A stretch of 50,483 nt of DNA from Vineibacter terrae (GCF_008039615.1 NZ_VDUZ01000063.1:1-50483); one strand, 5' to 3'; shown: positions 24,874 through 33,957, counted from the first letter of the stretch. Notes: generated from the sequence alone by a model not told the origin. Translations and numbers: made by a program.

Positions 24874-25653
24874 TCACGTCACCGGGATCTCCTCCGGCTC
24901 GGCGTCGAGCGTGGTGAGCGCCGCGAGGAGGTCGTCGATGGCGGCCTGCACCTTGGCAGGATCGGTGCCGCGCACGATCAGCGACACGCTGGGCTTGCCC
25001 TGCCGGAAGGCGGGGTAGCTGCCGATCTCGGTGTCGGGGTGGTGGTCCTGCACCGCGCCCAGCTTCTCGGCGATGAAGCCCTCGGGCTGGCTGCAGCGGA
25101 TGGTGCGGCTGATCAGCGGGCGGCCGCCCACCAGCACGTGCTTCATGGCGTGGAACATCCCCTCCACGATCATGGGCACGCCGGCGAAGGTGAACACGTT
25201 CTCCATCCGGAAGCCGGGGGCCACAGACACCGGATTGTCGACCAGGCTGGCGCCGTGCGGGATGCGCGCCATGCGCCGGCGCGGCGCCGTGAACAGCGCC
25301 GGGTCGGCGTAGTAGCGCGTCAGCCGGTCGACCGCCTCGGCGTTCTCGGAGATGCCGACGCCGAACGCCTTGGCGATCGCGTCGGCCGTGATGTCGTCGT
25401 GGGTCGGCCCGATGCCGCCGGTGGTGAAGACATAGTCGAACCGGCGCCGCACCGCGTTGATGGTGTCGACGATCACGTCCTCGACGTCGGGGATCACCCG
25501 GCACTCCATCAGGCGTACGCCGATCTTGTTCAGCTCGATGGCCAGGAACGGCAGGTTCGCGTCGCGGGTGCGGCCGGACAGGATCTCGTTGCCGATGATC
25601 ACCAGGCAGGCGGTTACGGTCTTCTCGGGGCCAGTCGCGGCGCTGTCGTTCAT
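24874..25653 (-). CDS. CinA-type molybdopterin-binding-domain protein
   Basis: The 259-residue protein carries the MoaB/MogA-like fold of the CinA N-terminus: LVIIGNEILSGRTRDANLPFLAIELNKIGV, then FTTGGIGPTHDDITADAIAKAFGV, and a VPMIVEGM loop. Members of the family act as ADP-ribose or nicotinamide-nucleotide pyrophosphatases. The C-terminal amidase domain of full CinA is absent here, which is usual in alphaproteobacteria. The gene is divergent from the methionine aminopeptidase gene and overlaps nothing. Confidence 0.9.
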   Translation of the reverse strand: MNDSAATGPEKTVTACLVIIGNEILSGRTRDANLPFLAIELNKIGVRLMECRVIPDVEDVIVDTINAVRRRFDYVFTTGGIGPTHDDITADAIAKAFGVGISENAEAVDRLTRYYADPALFTAPRRRMARIPHGASLVDNPVSVAPGFRMENVFTFAGVPMIVEGMFHAMKHVLVGGRPLISRTIRCSQPEGFIAEKLGAVQDHHPDTEIGSYPAFRQGKPSVSLIVRGTDPAKVQAAIDDLLAALTTLDAEPEEIPVT

Positions 25654-25781
25654 CGCTCATTCTCCAGCAGTCCTGCCGGTTATAGGGCCCGCCGCCGCCC
25701 ATGGTCCATGCCCCTGGCAGGATGGCCGGAGCGGCCCCGCCACCCTTGCCGACCGGGCCGGCGCATGCCACATACCCGGAC

Positions 25782-26612
25782 ATGACGTTCCAAGCTGAAA
25801 GAGCCCGTACGGACGACTACTGGGACCAGGACCAGCGCAAGATCAAGCTGCACGGTCCGGCCGATTTCGACGGCATGCGCAAGGCCGGCCAGCTGGCGGC
25901 GGCCACGCTGGATTTCATCGCCCCGCATGTGCGGCCGGGCGTGGCGACGGCCGAGCTCGACCGGCTATGCCATGAGTACATTGTCGGCCACGGCGCCGTG
26001 CCTGCCCCGCTGGGCTATCGCGGCTTTCCCAAGTCGATCTGCACCTCGATCAACCACGTGGTTTGCCACGGCATCCCGGGCGACAAGCGGCTGGCGACGG
26101 GCGACATCGTCAACATCGACGTCACCGTGATCCTCGACGGCTGGCATGGCGATACCAGCCGCATGTTCTATGCCGGCGAGCCCAAGCTGCTGGCGCGGCG
26201 CCTGTGCGACGTCACCTACGAGGCGATGATGCGCGGCATCGCCGTGGTCAAGCCGGGGGCGCGGCTGGGCGATATCGGCCAGGCCATCCAGACCTATGCC
26301 GAGTCGCAGCGCTTCTCCGTCGTGCGCGATTTCTGCGGCCACGGGCTGGGCAAGATCTTCCACGATGCCCCCAACATCCTGCACTACGGCACGGCGGGGA
26401 CCGGCCCCGAGCTGCAGCCCGGCATGTTCTTCACCATCGAGCCGATGATCAACGCCGGCGCGCTCGACGTGAAGATCCTGTCCGACGGCTGGACCGCGGT
26501 CACACGCGACAAGTCGTTGTCGGCGCAGTGCGAGCACTCCGTGGGTGTCACCGAGACGGGCGTCGAGATCTTCACCGGATCGCCCGCCGGCCTGCACAAG
26601 CCGCCCTACTGA
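25782..26612 (+). CDS. map: Type I methionine aminopeptidase
   Basis: The 276-residue protein has all metal ligands of methionine aminopeptidase: Asp113 (VNIDVTV), Asp124 (GDTSRMF), His187 (GHGLG), Glu220 (FTIEPM) and Glu251 (CEHSV), plus the substrate His96 in CHGIPG. It removes the initiator Met from new proteins. The N-terminal extension of about 20 residues before [15 protein letters not shown] is normal for this group. The upstream in-frame ATG at 25701 would add a low-complexity leader, so I start at 25782, though no strong ribosome site is visible. It is followed by radC, a frequent neighbour of map in alphaproteobacteria. Confidence 0.95.
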   Translation: MTFQAERARTDDYWDQDQRKIKLHGPADFDGMRKAGQLAAATLDFIAPHVRPGVATAELDRLCHEYIVGHGAVPAPLGYRGFPKSICTSINHVVCHGIPGDKRLATGDIVNIDVTVILDGWHGDTSRMFYAGEPKLLARRLCDVTYEAMMRGIAVVKPGARLGDIGQAIQTYAESQRFSVVRDFCGHGLGKIFHDAPNILHYGTAGTGPELQPGMFFTIEPMINAGALDVKILSDGWTAVTRDKSLSAQCEHSVGVTETGVEIFTGSPAGLHKPPY

Positions 26613-26727
26613 CGCGCGCGGCCGGAGGCCTCGCCACCAGGCCGGCCTCTTTGGCCGGTTGCACGAAAGCTGCCCTTTTCTCGCCACGCCGTCACGCTAC
26701 ACTCCCCGTGAAAAAAGGGGTTGGGGC

Positions 26728-27741
26728 ATGGGGCGACGGAAGATCGCGGACACTGAGCCCGGCATCGCGGTAGCGCCCGAGGCGCCGGCCGATGCATCGG
26801 GCGAGGATGACAGCCACCTGCTGGCGCTTCTCGCCGCCGGCCTCCACCTGCGCCCGGCCCGGGCGCGCGACACGGGCCGGCCGGTGTGGCGCGTCTCCGG
26901 CAACACGCTGGCGCACAAGGCGCTGCTGCGAGAGGCCGGCGGCAACTGGAACCGGATCGAGCAGGCCTGGGAGTTCACGGACGACGACCCGACCGCGAAG
27001 CTCGTGCAGGCGCTCGCCGCGCAGCCACCCGCCGCCGGGCACAATTCCGGGAGCACGCCGCCACCGGAGCGGCCGCATTACTGGGGCCATCGCCAGCGCG
27101 TGCGCGACCGCGTGCTCGCGGCCGGGGTCGATACCCTGCAGGACTACGAGCTGCTGGAGCTGCTGCTCTTCCACACGATCGAGCGCATCGACGTGAAGCC
27201 GCAGGCCAAGCGGCTCCTGGCCCGCTTCGGCACCCTGGGCGACGTGCTGTCGGCCGATACCGAGCGCCTCAAGGATGAAGGCGTCGACCCGCGCACCGTC
27301 GTGATGTTCCGCGCCGTGCGCGAGGCCGGGCTGCGGCTGGCCCGGCGCGAGGTGGTTGACCGTCCCGTGATCGGCTCCTGGCAGAAGCTGATCGACTACT
27401 GCCATGCCGCGCTGCAGTACGAGAAGACGGAGCAGTTCCGCATCCTGTTCCTGGACCGCAAGAACGTGCTGATCGCCGACGAGGTGCAGCAGCGCGGCAC
27501 CGTCGACCATACGCCGGTCTACCCCCGCGAGGTGGTGAAGCGGGCCCTGGCGCTGAGCGCGTCGGCCTTGATCCTGGTCCACAACCATCCTTCGGGCGAC
27601 CCGACACCGTCGCGCGCCGACATCGAGATGACCAAGGAGGTGAAGGCCGCTGCCAAGGCGCTGGGCATCGAGGTGCACGACCATCTCGTGATCGGCCGCA
27701 AGAGCCACGCCAGCTTCAGGAGCCTGGGGCTGCTTTCGTAA
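26728..27741 (+). CDS. radC: RadC/JAB-domain protein with N-terminal extension
   Basis: The C-terminal half is RadC: HhH-like [25 protein letters not shown], then the JAMM metal motif [15 protein letters not shown] with its two His, Ser and Asp. RadC proteins were linked to DNA repair, but their true role is unsettled. The first 110 residues are unusual. They include [20 protein letters not shown] followed by an aromatic WEF, a GGxW...W pattern reminiscent of small modules on phage and plasmid proteins, and then a Pro-rich linker ([17 protein letters not shown]). TTGGGGC precedes the ATG at 26728; longer frames upstream look like spacer. Confidence 0.9.
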   Translation: MGRRKIADTEPGIAVAPEAPADASGEDDSHLLALLAAGLHLRPARARDTGRPVWRVSGNTLAHKALLREAGGNWNRIEQAWEFTDDDPTAKLVQALAAQPPAAGHNSGSTPPPERPHYWGHRQRVRDRVLAAGVDTLQDYELLELLLFHTIERIDVKPQAKRLLARFGTLGDVLSADTERLKDEGVDPRTVVMFRAVREAGLRLARREVVDRPVIGSWQKLIDYCHAALQYEKTEQFRILFLDRKNVLIADEVQQRGTVDHTPVYPREVVKRALALSASALILVHNHPSGDPTPSRADIEMTKEVKAAAKALGIEVHDHLVIGRKSHASFRSLGLLS

Positions 27742-27804
27742 TCCTTACGCCGTGGGCCATCCAGCGAGCATCCGCCCGTCCGCTCGCTGCCTCTTCCCGT
27801 CTTT

Positions 27805-29082
27805 CTAGAAGAAGACGAACGATCGAACCACGACGTTCTTGCGGCAGCGGGCGTCGGCGGGTGCGGTCGGGTCGACGCAGGCGGTGTGGAAAGACCAGCG
27901 CGAGACGGAGCCGTCGGTGACGGAGTCGTAGCACTTCAACATCGACACTTCCGTCGGTGTCTGCCGTGGGAACCAGTACCATTCGTGGTCGGGACGGTGC
28001 GTGAAGCGGGTGGTCTCGCCGACGCGGTCGTCGTAGATCCGGTAGTTGGTGATGTACGGCTGGTCGGCGAAGGAGGGCCAGGCGCAAAGCACGAACGGGT
28101 ATTGCTCGACCGTCTCCATCGGCTTGGCGAGGTTGATCGACACGAACCGCCGCGACATCTTCGCGTCGGCCTCTTCCTCCGTGTAGTGCTGCGTACGCCC
28201 GAAGTTCCGCAGATTCCGGGTGAGCAGCTCGCGGCAGCGCACGCGGCCGCTGTTGTCGTTCAGGTCGTTATGCACGAGCATGGCGTAGCGGGCGTTTACG
28301 CCCGGGTTCTTGTTGTCCTGGTCTTCCGTGCGGTCGCCCGCATAATCCTTGTCGAACACGTCGTGGTTGTAGACGAGCGCATCGGTCGCGCCCGGGAAGA
28401 ACTCGAGCAGGAGCTTCTCGATCTCGGGGTAGAACACACGCTCCACTTCCGCCGAATCGTAGAAGTTCGAGCACCTGGACTCGAGATGCGCCAGCGACAC
28501 GCCGAGCCGGTCCATGCATTCCGGACTGTTGGGCGACAGGCCCGGGTAGTACTCGCCGATGCGGCGCGCATCGCGCATCACCTGCGGGAAATAGAGGTCC
28601 CGCCGCCGGTTGTCCTCCTCGCTCTTGCGCAGGATCGCCGCTATGTCGGCGCGCGCCGGGTCCCGCCAGAGAGCGTTCGACGGGACGATGGAATAGGTGG
28701 GTCGCTCGTAGACAGTGTAGGGCAACGGCAGCACCACGCCGCCCGCGGGTGCCTTCATGTCGCTTGCACGGATGTAGTCGATGCAATCGTCGTAGTTGCG
28801 GAATCCGAGGCCCCACCGGGTCTTGATCGGGCCCGGAGGCGCATTGTCGATCATGTCGATCACGCGCTGGCTTTCGCCCTCGGCGATCAGGGCGAGCGCG
28901 TCCTTGAGCGCCGCAGCGGTCCCCGCATCGCCATCTCGGTCCAGTGCCATGTAGGACAAGCCGCCGTTCGCCGCGATGGGCGGTGGCTGTCCTTCCGTTC
29001 TCTGGAGTGACGGCACATAGGCAGACGAGACCCTGTGCGTACCCGCTGCAGCGCTTTCCGCGGCGACCTTGAGCTGGCCCAT
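27805..29082 (-). CDS. CmcJ/NvfI-like oxidoreductase
   Basis: The 425-residue protein matches the CmcJ/NvfI (GA4-desaturase-like) family: YYPGLSPNSPECMDRL, ATDALVYNHDVFDKDY, ARYAMLVHNDLNDNSG, VSINLAKPMETVEQYPFVLCAWPS and a C-terminal SFHTACVDPTAPADARCRKNVVVRSFVFF. The family contains cephalosporin 7-alpha-hydroxylase partner CmcJ and fungal non-heme oxygenases; the HND and FHT histidines are candidate iron ligands. GGAGG precedes the ATG at 29082. The gene lies 75 bases downstream of a LysR gene on the same strand. Substrate unknown; most bacterial members have no assigned role. The 438-residue form starting at 29121 is less likely. Confidence 0.72.
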   Translation of the reverse strand: MGQLKVAAESAAAGTHRVSSAYVPSLQRTEGQPPPIAANGGLSYMALDRDGDAGTAAALKDALALIAEGESQRVIDMIDNAPPGPIKTRWGLGFRNYDDCIDYIRASDMKAPAGGVVLPLPYTVYERPTYSIVPSNALWRDPARADIAAILRKSEEDNRRRDLYFPQVMRDARRIGEYYPGLSPNSPECMDRLGVSLAHLESRCSNFYDSAEVERVFYPEIEKLLLEFFPGATDALVYNHDVFDKDYAGDRTEDQDNKNPGVNARYAMLVHNDLNDNSGRVRCRELLTRNLRNFGRTQHYTEEEADAKMSRRFVSINLAKPMETVEQYPFVLCAWPSFADQPYITNYRIYDDRVGETTRFTHRPDHEWYWFPRQTPTEVSMLKCYDSVTDGSVSRWSFHTACVDPTAPADARCRKNVVVRSFVFF

Positions 29083-29157
29083 GGCACACCTCCGATTTGT
29101 CTCACCATCAGCGTGGCACACGGGGCTAGCGCGTTCCAGATCATGAATCTTTTCCGA

Positions 29158-30180
29158 TCATGAATCCACGTCATGCGACGTGCGCCGCTGCGTGAGGCCT
29201 GTCCGGCGTCGCCCGCCCCTGCCCCGGTCCGCGGGCGACGCCGCAAAGGTAGCTTCCGCATCGAGCGTCATCTGCATGCCGGCCTCCCGGAACCTGTGCT
29301 GAAAGGCCTGCAGCAGACAGCGCGACACGTCGGTGTGGGGCAGCAGGCGCAGCAGCCCCACGGCGCTGATCTCCTGCGACCAGCGGTAGGGGACCTTGGC
29401 GATGAGGCCGGCGCGCAGGTCGTTGTAGACGTGGTGGACCTGAAAGGCCGACAGATGATCGGAGTGGATGACCAGCGCGCGCCGCAGGGCGACATCGTCC
29501 GCTTCGAGCGCGATCTGCGGCGGTCCGGCCCCCTGGCCCGTGAACAGCTCCTCGATGCGCATGCGCACCAGCGACCCCGGAAAGTCCAGCACCCATTTCT
29601 GCTGGCCGAGCTGCCCGATATCGACACGGCGGGCGGTCGTCAGCGGATGGCCGGCGCGGCCGTAGATCGCCATGGCGTCGTAGTACAGCAGCTCGCAGCT
29701 GAACTCATGCTGGGCCGCCTCGCCCAGCGGCAGCATCGCCATCTCGACGTCGCCCTTGCGCAGCAGTTCGATCACCTCGGCGGGCTGGCCGACCGCGACA
29801 TGGATTCTGACCGACGGCATCTGCGCCATCAGGTCGAGGATCGCCAGCGAGCAGGCAGCGAGCGGCACGACCGGCGCCGCGGCGAAGTGAAAATGCACGT
29901 TGGGCTCGCGCCGGCCTGCCGCCACGCTGCGCTGCAGGCGCATGGCATGGGCCCGGATCGCCCTGGCATGCTCCATGACCTCGCCGCCCAGCTCCGTCAG
30001 GCGCACGCCCTTGGCGCCGCGCTCGAACAGGCGCCCGCCCAGCGTACGCTCGAGCAAGGCGACGACCCGGGTCAGCGATGGCTGCGAGATGTTCAGGGCC
30101 TTGGCCGCCTTGTTCATGCTGCCGGCCTCGGCGATCGACAGCGCCGTCAGGACGTCGGCCACCAACCGCTCGTTATTCAT
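29158..30180 (-). CDS. LysR-family transcriptional regulator
   Basis: The 340-residue protein has the LysR N-terminal helix-turn-helix (LTALSIAEAGSMNKAAKALNISQPSLTRVVALLERTLGGRLFERG) and a periplasmic-binding-like effector domain (VRIHVAVGQPAEVIELLRKGDVEMAMLPL). It should control the divergent VOC/hydroxylase genes and perhaps itself, responding to an aromatic intermediate. The ATG at 30180 starts directly at the wing; the longer frame to 30858 is antisense to the VOC gene and is not coding. A Gly/Arg-rich tail of about 25 residues (DRGRGGRRRTGLTQRR) extends past the usual end. Confidence 0.93.
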   Translation of the reverse strand: MNNERLVADVLTALSIAEAGSMNKAAKALNISQPSLTRVVALLERTLGGRLFERGAKGVRLTELGGEVMEHARAIRAHAMRLQRSVAAGRREPNVHFHFAAAPVVPLAACSLAILDLMAQMPSVRIHVAVGQPAEVIELLRKGDVEMAMLPLGEAAQHEFSCELLYYDAMAIYGRAGHPLTTARRVDIGQLGQQKWVLDFPGSLVRMRIEELFTGQGAGPPQIALEADDVALRRALVIHSDHLSAFQVHHVYNDLRAGLIAKVPYRWSQEISAVGLLRLLPHTDVSRCLLQAFQHRFREAGMQMTLDAEATFAASPADRGRGGRRRTGLTQRRTSHDVDS

Positions 30181-30264
30181 TTCTGAATAGTCCTCGGAAA
30201 TCTTTCGATTAGATTCTATAACCCGGACATGGGAACGTCGAGCCCTCAGGCACCGGAGGAAGAG
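30181..30264. promoter_or_regulatory. Divergent control region between the lysR and VOC genes
   Basis: The 84-bp gap carries ATTTC-N13-GAAAT (30179-30201), a spaced dyad of the LysR type, and an AT-rich TATAAC-like -10 near 30216-30221 facing the VOC gene. GGAGGA at 30255-30260 is the ribosome site for the ATG at 30265. Binding by the adjacent LysR protein is the expected but unproven reading. Confidence 0.5.
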
Positions 30265-30855
30265 ATGGTCCTTGAAGACGCTGTGGCCCGCGCCGCCGCG
30301 GACCGACAGAAGGTGGCACCGACAAAGCTTGCCCATGTCGTCTTCAGGACGGCCGCCAAGCAGCCGATGCTCGACTGGTACAGCAAGGTGCTCGACGGCG
30401 AGGTCGTGTTCGACAACGCGTTCATCGGCTTCATCACCTACGACGACGAGCACCACCGCGTCGCCGTGATCGAGGTGCCTGACCTGCAGCGCCCCGAGCG
30501 GATCGGCCCGGGCCTGCACCATGTCGCCTTCACCTATGGCAGCCTGACCGACCTGCTGCACACCTACGAACGCCTCAAGGCCGAGGACATCCGGCCGCAA
30601 TACTGCATCAACCACGGCCCGACCACGTCGATGTATTACGGCGATCCGGACGGCAACAGGGTCGAGCTGCAGATCGACAACTTTCCGACCATGGAAGAAG
30701 CCACGGCCTGGCTCAACTCCCCGGCGTTCGCCGAGAACCCGATCGGCGTCGACTTCGACCCCGAGGAGCTCCTCGCCAAGCACCGCCGCGGCGTGCCGGA
30801 GGCGGAGCTCAAGCGGCGGCCCAATATCGGCCCCCGAGGACTGCCTGCCCGCTAG
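30265..30855 (+). CDS. VOC-superfamily protein, extradiol-dioxygenase-like
   Basis: The 196-residue protein has the metal triad of vicinal-oxygen-chelate enzymes: His in KLAHVVFRT, His in LHHVAFTYG and Glu in GNRVELQIDNF. The YGDPDGNRVELQID end is typical of biphenyl-2,3-diol 1,2-dioxygenase III-related proteins. It is next to an FAD-dependent aromatic hydroxylase, so the pair could hydroxylate an aromatic ring and then cleave the diol, a small route separate from the dmp genes. I start at 30265 because GGAGGA is four bases upstream; an in-frame ATG 12 codons earlier lacks a site. Confidence 0.82.
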   Translation: MVLEDAVARAAADRQKVAPTKLAHVVFRTAAKQPMLDWYSKVLDGEVVFDNAFIGFITYDDEHHRVAVIEVPDLQRPERIGPGLHHVAFTYGSLTDLLHTYERLKAEDIRPQYCINHGPTTSMYYGDPDGNRVELQIDNFPTMEEATAWLNSPAFAENPIGVDFDPEELLAKHRRGVPEAELKRRPNIGPRGLPAR

Positions 30856-30943
30856 CACGAGCCCCTCGACACTTCATGTCGCTGCAGCAGCCGCCGGCCG
30901 TGCGAGCGGGTCGGGCGCTGCTGCCGGCCGACGTTTCTTGAGC

Positions 30944-32605
30944 ATGAGCACGATGTCCATCCAGGCGCCCATCCCCTCCGCCAGCACGGCCGCGGCCCGG
31001 CCGGTCCTCATCGTCGGCGCCGGCCCGGTCGGGCTGATGATGGCGATCCTCCTGGCCCGGCTGGGCATCCATTCGGTCGTCGTCGAACGGCGCCAGCCGC
31101 GCCAGAGCAGCGCGCCGAAGGCGCACGTGATCAATCCGCGCAGCCTGGAGATCTGCCGCTCGGCCGGCCTCGACGTCGCGGAAATGTACGCCCGCGGCAC
31201 GCCGCACAGCGAAGGCCACCATGTCCGCTTCGTGCAGACATTGGTCGGCTACGAGTTCGGCGTCCTGGCGCTCGATGACGACGACGTGACGCGCGAGAGG
31301 CTCACGCCGACCCCCCTGCTCAACCTCGCGCAACCGACCTTCGAGGCGATCCTGGAGCATGCCGCCGCGCAACTGCCCGAGATCACGATACGGCGCGGCC
31401 ACACCTGGATCGCCTGTGAAACGAGGGATGGGGGCGTCGAGTCGACCATCGAGGCCGACGGGTCCACCTATCGTCTGGCGAGCGCTTACCTGATCGCAGC
31501 CGACGGCGCCAACAGCGCGGTGCGCGACCACCTGGCGATCGACATGGACGGCGATCCGGCCGTCCGGGCCCGCGTCACCATCCACTTCGACGCCGATCTG
31601 CGCCACATCGTGCGTGACCGGCCGGGAATCCTCTATTGGGTGTTCGATACTGCTGCCGCCGGCACCTTCATCGCCTACGACGCAGCCTCCACCTGGGTGT
31701 ACTCGCCGCGTGCCATACCGGCGACGTTCGATCGCGCGGAGTTTTCCGACGCCTATTGCGAGGCGCTGATCAAGCGGGCGATCGGCACGGATGATGTGCG
31801 CCTGTCCATCAAGCACGTCGTGCCCTGGATGATGGCGGCGCAGGTGGCGAAAACCTATCGCCGCAGCAATTGCTTCCTTGTCGGCGACGCCGCCCACCGC
31901 TTCCCGCCCACCGGCGGCCTGGGGCTCAATACCGGCTTGCAGGATGCGCATAACCTCGCCTGGAAGATCGCTGCGATCGAGCACGGCCTCGCGAGCAGCG
32001 CCTTGCTGGACACCTATGAGCGGGAGCGTCTGCCGATCGCGCAGATCAACACGCGGCAAAGCCTGAGCAACGCCAGCCGACTGCCGCACCTGTTCAAGAT
32101 GGCGCAGTCAGCGCTGGCGCAGCCTGCGATCACGGCGCAGGCGGCGCAGGAGATTCGTGCCGAGATCGAGACGCATCGCGAGCATTTCCTGAGCACCGGC
32201 CTGCAGCTCGGCTTCTCCTACGGACCGCCCGTGCAGGGCCCCGCGGATCCCACCCGGTACGAGCCCTCGATCCAGCCCGGCGCGCGCCTGCCGCACGCAT
32301 GGCTGCGGCATGACGGCCAGCGCATCTCCACGCTCGATCTGGCAGCCTTCGGCGCCTTCACCTTGCTGACGGGCGTGCAGGATCCGGCGTGGGGCCAGCT
32401 CGCGGCCCGCACCGGGCACGTTCGGCACGTCGCCATCGACCCGACCTTCCAGCTCGAAGCGGACTGGCTCGCGAGCGGCATTCTGAAGGATGGCGGCGCG
32501 GTGCTGGTGCGGCCCGACGGCCATATCGGCGCGTGCGTGCCCGACGCCAGCCCGCAATCGCAACAGCAGATCAGCGCGGCGCTCGACCTGCTGCTGCCGT
32601 CATAG
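30944..32605 (+). CDS. FAD-dependent aromatic monooxygenase (PheA/TfdB type)
   Basis: The roughly 553-residue protein has the group A flavin monooxygenase motifs: VLIVGAGPVGLMMAILLARLG (FAD, GxGxxG), LIAADGANSAVRD (the DG motif binding FAD and NAD(P)H) and CFLVGDAAHRFPPTGGLGLN (GD motif). The C-terminal thioredoxin-like part is that of phenol hydroxylase/TfdB relatives. Such enzymes hydroxylate phenols to catechols with NAD(P)H. A TTG six bases upstream is an alternative start. It follows the extradiol-like gene by 88 bp. Its stop overlaps the remnant of a short-chain dehydrogenase on the other strand. Confidence 0.92.
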   Translation: MSTMSIQAPIPSASTAAARPVLIVGAGPVGLMMAILLARLGIHSVVVERRQPRQSSAPKAHVINPRSLEICRSAGLDVAEMYARGTPHSEGHHVRFVQTLVGYEFGVLALDDDDVTRERLTPTPLLNLAQPTFEAILEHAAAQLPEITIRRGHTWIACETRDGGVESTIEADGSTYRLASAYLIAADGANSAVRDHLAIDMDGDPAVRARVTIHFDADLRHIVRDRPGILYWVFDTAAAGTFIAYDAASTWVYSPRAIPATFDRAEFSDAYCEALIKRAIGTDDVRLSIKHVVPWMMAAQVAKTYRRSNCFLVGDAAHRFPPTGGLGLNTGLQDAHNLAWKIAAIEHGLASSALLDTYERERLPIAQINTRQSLSNASRLPHLFKMAQSALAQPAITAQAAQEIRAEIETHREHFLSTGLQLGFSYGPPVQGPADPTRYEPSIQPGARLPHAWLRHDGQRISTLDLAAFGAFTLLTGVQDPAWGQLAARTGHVRHVAIDPTFQLEADWLASGILKDGGAVLVRPDGHIGACVPDASPQSQQQISAALDLLLPS

Positions 32606-32674
32606 GCCGCCGCCGACCAGCAGGACCTGGCCGCTCACATAGTCGCTTTCGGGAATGCAGAAGAGTCCCAGGTG
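32600..32674 (-). pseudogene. Remnant of a short-chain dehydrogenase C-terminus
   Basis: Read on the minus strand, this short stretch gives LGLFCIPESDYVSGQVLLVG followed by GGL and a stop. ESDYVSGQVLLVGGG is the common C-terminal end of short-chain dehydrogenases (ESDYVTGQ-type). No start, NAD-binding motif or catalytic Tyr-Lys is present, and just upstream lies the stop of the acyl-CoA dehydrogenase gene. The last codons overlap the end of the convergent monooxygenase. It is therefore the tail of a deleted gene that probably once stood downstream of the dehydrogenase. Confidence 0.7.
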
Positions 32675-32686
32675 TAGCCGGCATTG

Positions 32687-33844
32687 CTACAGCGCGCGTG
32701 CGATCAGCATCTTCATGATCTCGTTGGTGCCGGCGTAGATCTTCTGCACGCGCGCATCGGCGTACATGCGGGCGATCGGGTACTCGGTCATGTAGCCGTA
32801 GCCGCCGAACAGCTGCAGGCACTCGTCGATGACCCGGCACTGCGTGTCGGTGGTCCACCATTTCGCCATCGCCGCCGTCGTCGGATCGAGCGTGCCGGCC
32901 AGCAGCTTCACCGTCAGGTCGTCGACGAAGGTGCGCGCGACGACCGCCTGCGTCTTCGCCTCCGCGAGCTTGAACTGCGTGTTCTGGAAGCTGATGAGCG
33001 GCGCGCCGAAGGCCTTGCGCTCCTTGACATAGGCCGCGGTCAGCTCGACAGCCCGTTCCATCGCTACCACCGCGCCATGGGCGCAGGACAGCCGCTCCCA
33101 GGCGAGCTGCACCATCAGCTGGACGAATCCCTGCCCTTCGGTCTCGCCCAGCAGGTTCTCGGCAGGCACGCGGACATCGTCGAAGAACAGCTCCGACGTG
33201 TCCTGCGCGTGCATGCCGATCTTCTCGAGGTTGCGGCCGCGGCGGAACCCCGCCGCGGAGGCCGTCTCGACGACGAGCAGCGACACGCCCCGCGCGCCTG
33301 CGGCCGGGTCGGTCTTGGCCACGACCACGATCAGGTCGGCATTCTGGCCATTGGTGATGAAGGTCTTCTGCCCGTTGAGCACGTAGACGTCGCCGTCGCG
33401 CCGCGCGGCCGTACGCACCGACTTGAGATCGGAGCCGGTATTGGGCTCCGTCATCGCGACGGCGCCTACACGGTCGCCGGTCGCCATGCCCGGCAGCCAG
33501 CGCAGCTTCTGCGCCTCGGTGCCGTACGCCAGCAGGTAATGGGCCACGATGTTGGAATGCACGCCGCTGCCCGCACCGAAACCGCCGCCGAGACCGGCCC
33601 GGCCGATCTCCTCGGCGATCACCAGGTCATGGGCGCGCGTGCCACCACCGCCGCCATAGGCTTCAGGGATGCTGGCGCACAGCAGGCCCGCCGCGCCGGC
33701 CTTGCGCCATGCGTCGCGATCGACGATGCCGGCTTTGTCCCAACGTTCGCGATGCGGCACGAACTCGCGCTCCAGGAAACGCCGCGCCTGATCGCGCAGG
33801 ATGCTCAGCTCTTCCGTCATCCACGGCGACACATGATCAGCCAT
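32687..33844 (-). CDS. Acyl-CoA dehydrogenase
   Basis: The 385-residue protein has the acyl-CoA dehydrogenase layout: AVAMTEPNTGSDLKSVRT (FAD/substrate loop), NGQKTFITNG, a mid-beta-domain, WERLSCAHGAVVAMERAVELTAAYVKERKAFG, and LQLFGGYGYMTEYPIARMYADARVQKIYAGTNEIMK with the Glu expected as catalytic base. It forms the alpha,beta double bond of an acyl-CoA with FAD. A TetR-type palindrome lies 18 bases upstream of its ATG, so it is probably controlled apart from the dmp genes upstream. Its link to phenol breakdown is unclear, since the meta pathway uses no acyl-CoA of this kind. Confidence 0.92.
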   Translation of the reverse strand: MADHVSPWMTEELSILRDQARRFLEREFVPHRERWDKAGIVDRDAWRKAGAAGLLCASIPEAYGGGGGTRAHDLVIAEEIGRAGLGGGFGAGSGVHSNIVAHYLLAYGTEAQKLRWLPGMATGDRVGAVAMTEPNTGSDLKSVRTAARRDGDVYVLNGQKTFITNGQNADLIVVVAKTDPAAGARGVSLLVVETASAAGFRRGRNLEKIGMHAQDTSELFFDDVRVPAENLLGETEGQGFVQLMVQLAWERLSCAHGAVVAMERAVELTAAYVKERKAFGAPLISFQNTQFKLAEAKTQAVVARTFVDDLTVKLLAGTLDPTTAAMAKWWTTDTQCRVIDECLQLFGGYGYMTEYPIARMYADARVQKIYAGTNEIMKMLIARAL

Positions 33845-33862
33845 GTTCAGGATCCCGACTTA

Positions 33863-33878
33863 TACCTACCAGTCGGTA
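33863..33878. promoter_or_regulatory. TetR-type operator before the acyl-CoA dehydrogenase gene
   Basis: TACCTACCAGTCGGTA is a semi-palindrome (TACC-AC--GT-GGTA on the other strand) and lies 18 bases upstream of the dehydrogenase start, next to an AT-rich stretch. TetR-family regulators of fatty-acid genes commonly bind such ACCGACTGGT-like sites. The regulator is not adjacent; the TetR gene at 47114 is one candidate. Confidence 0.55.
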
Positions 33879-33957
33879 AAAATAAAATGATGGAAGAGCG
33901 CACGTCAAGAGCCCAAGACGACCGGAAGTTCGGTTGGGCTCGACGGCGCGCGCCGGC

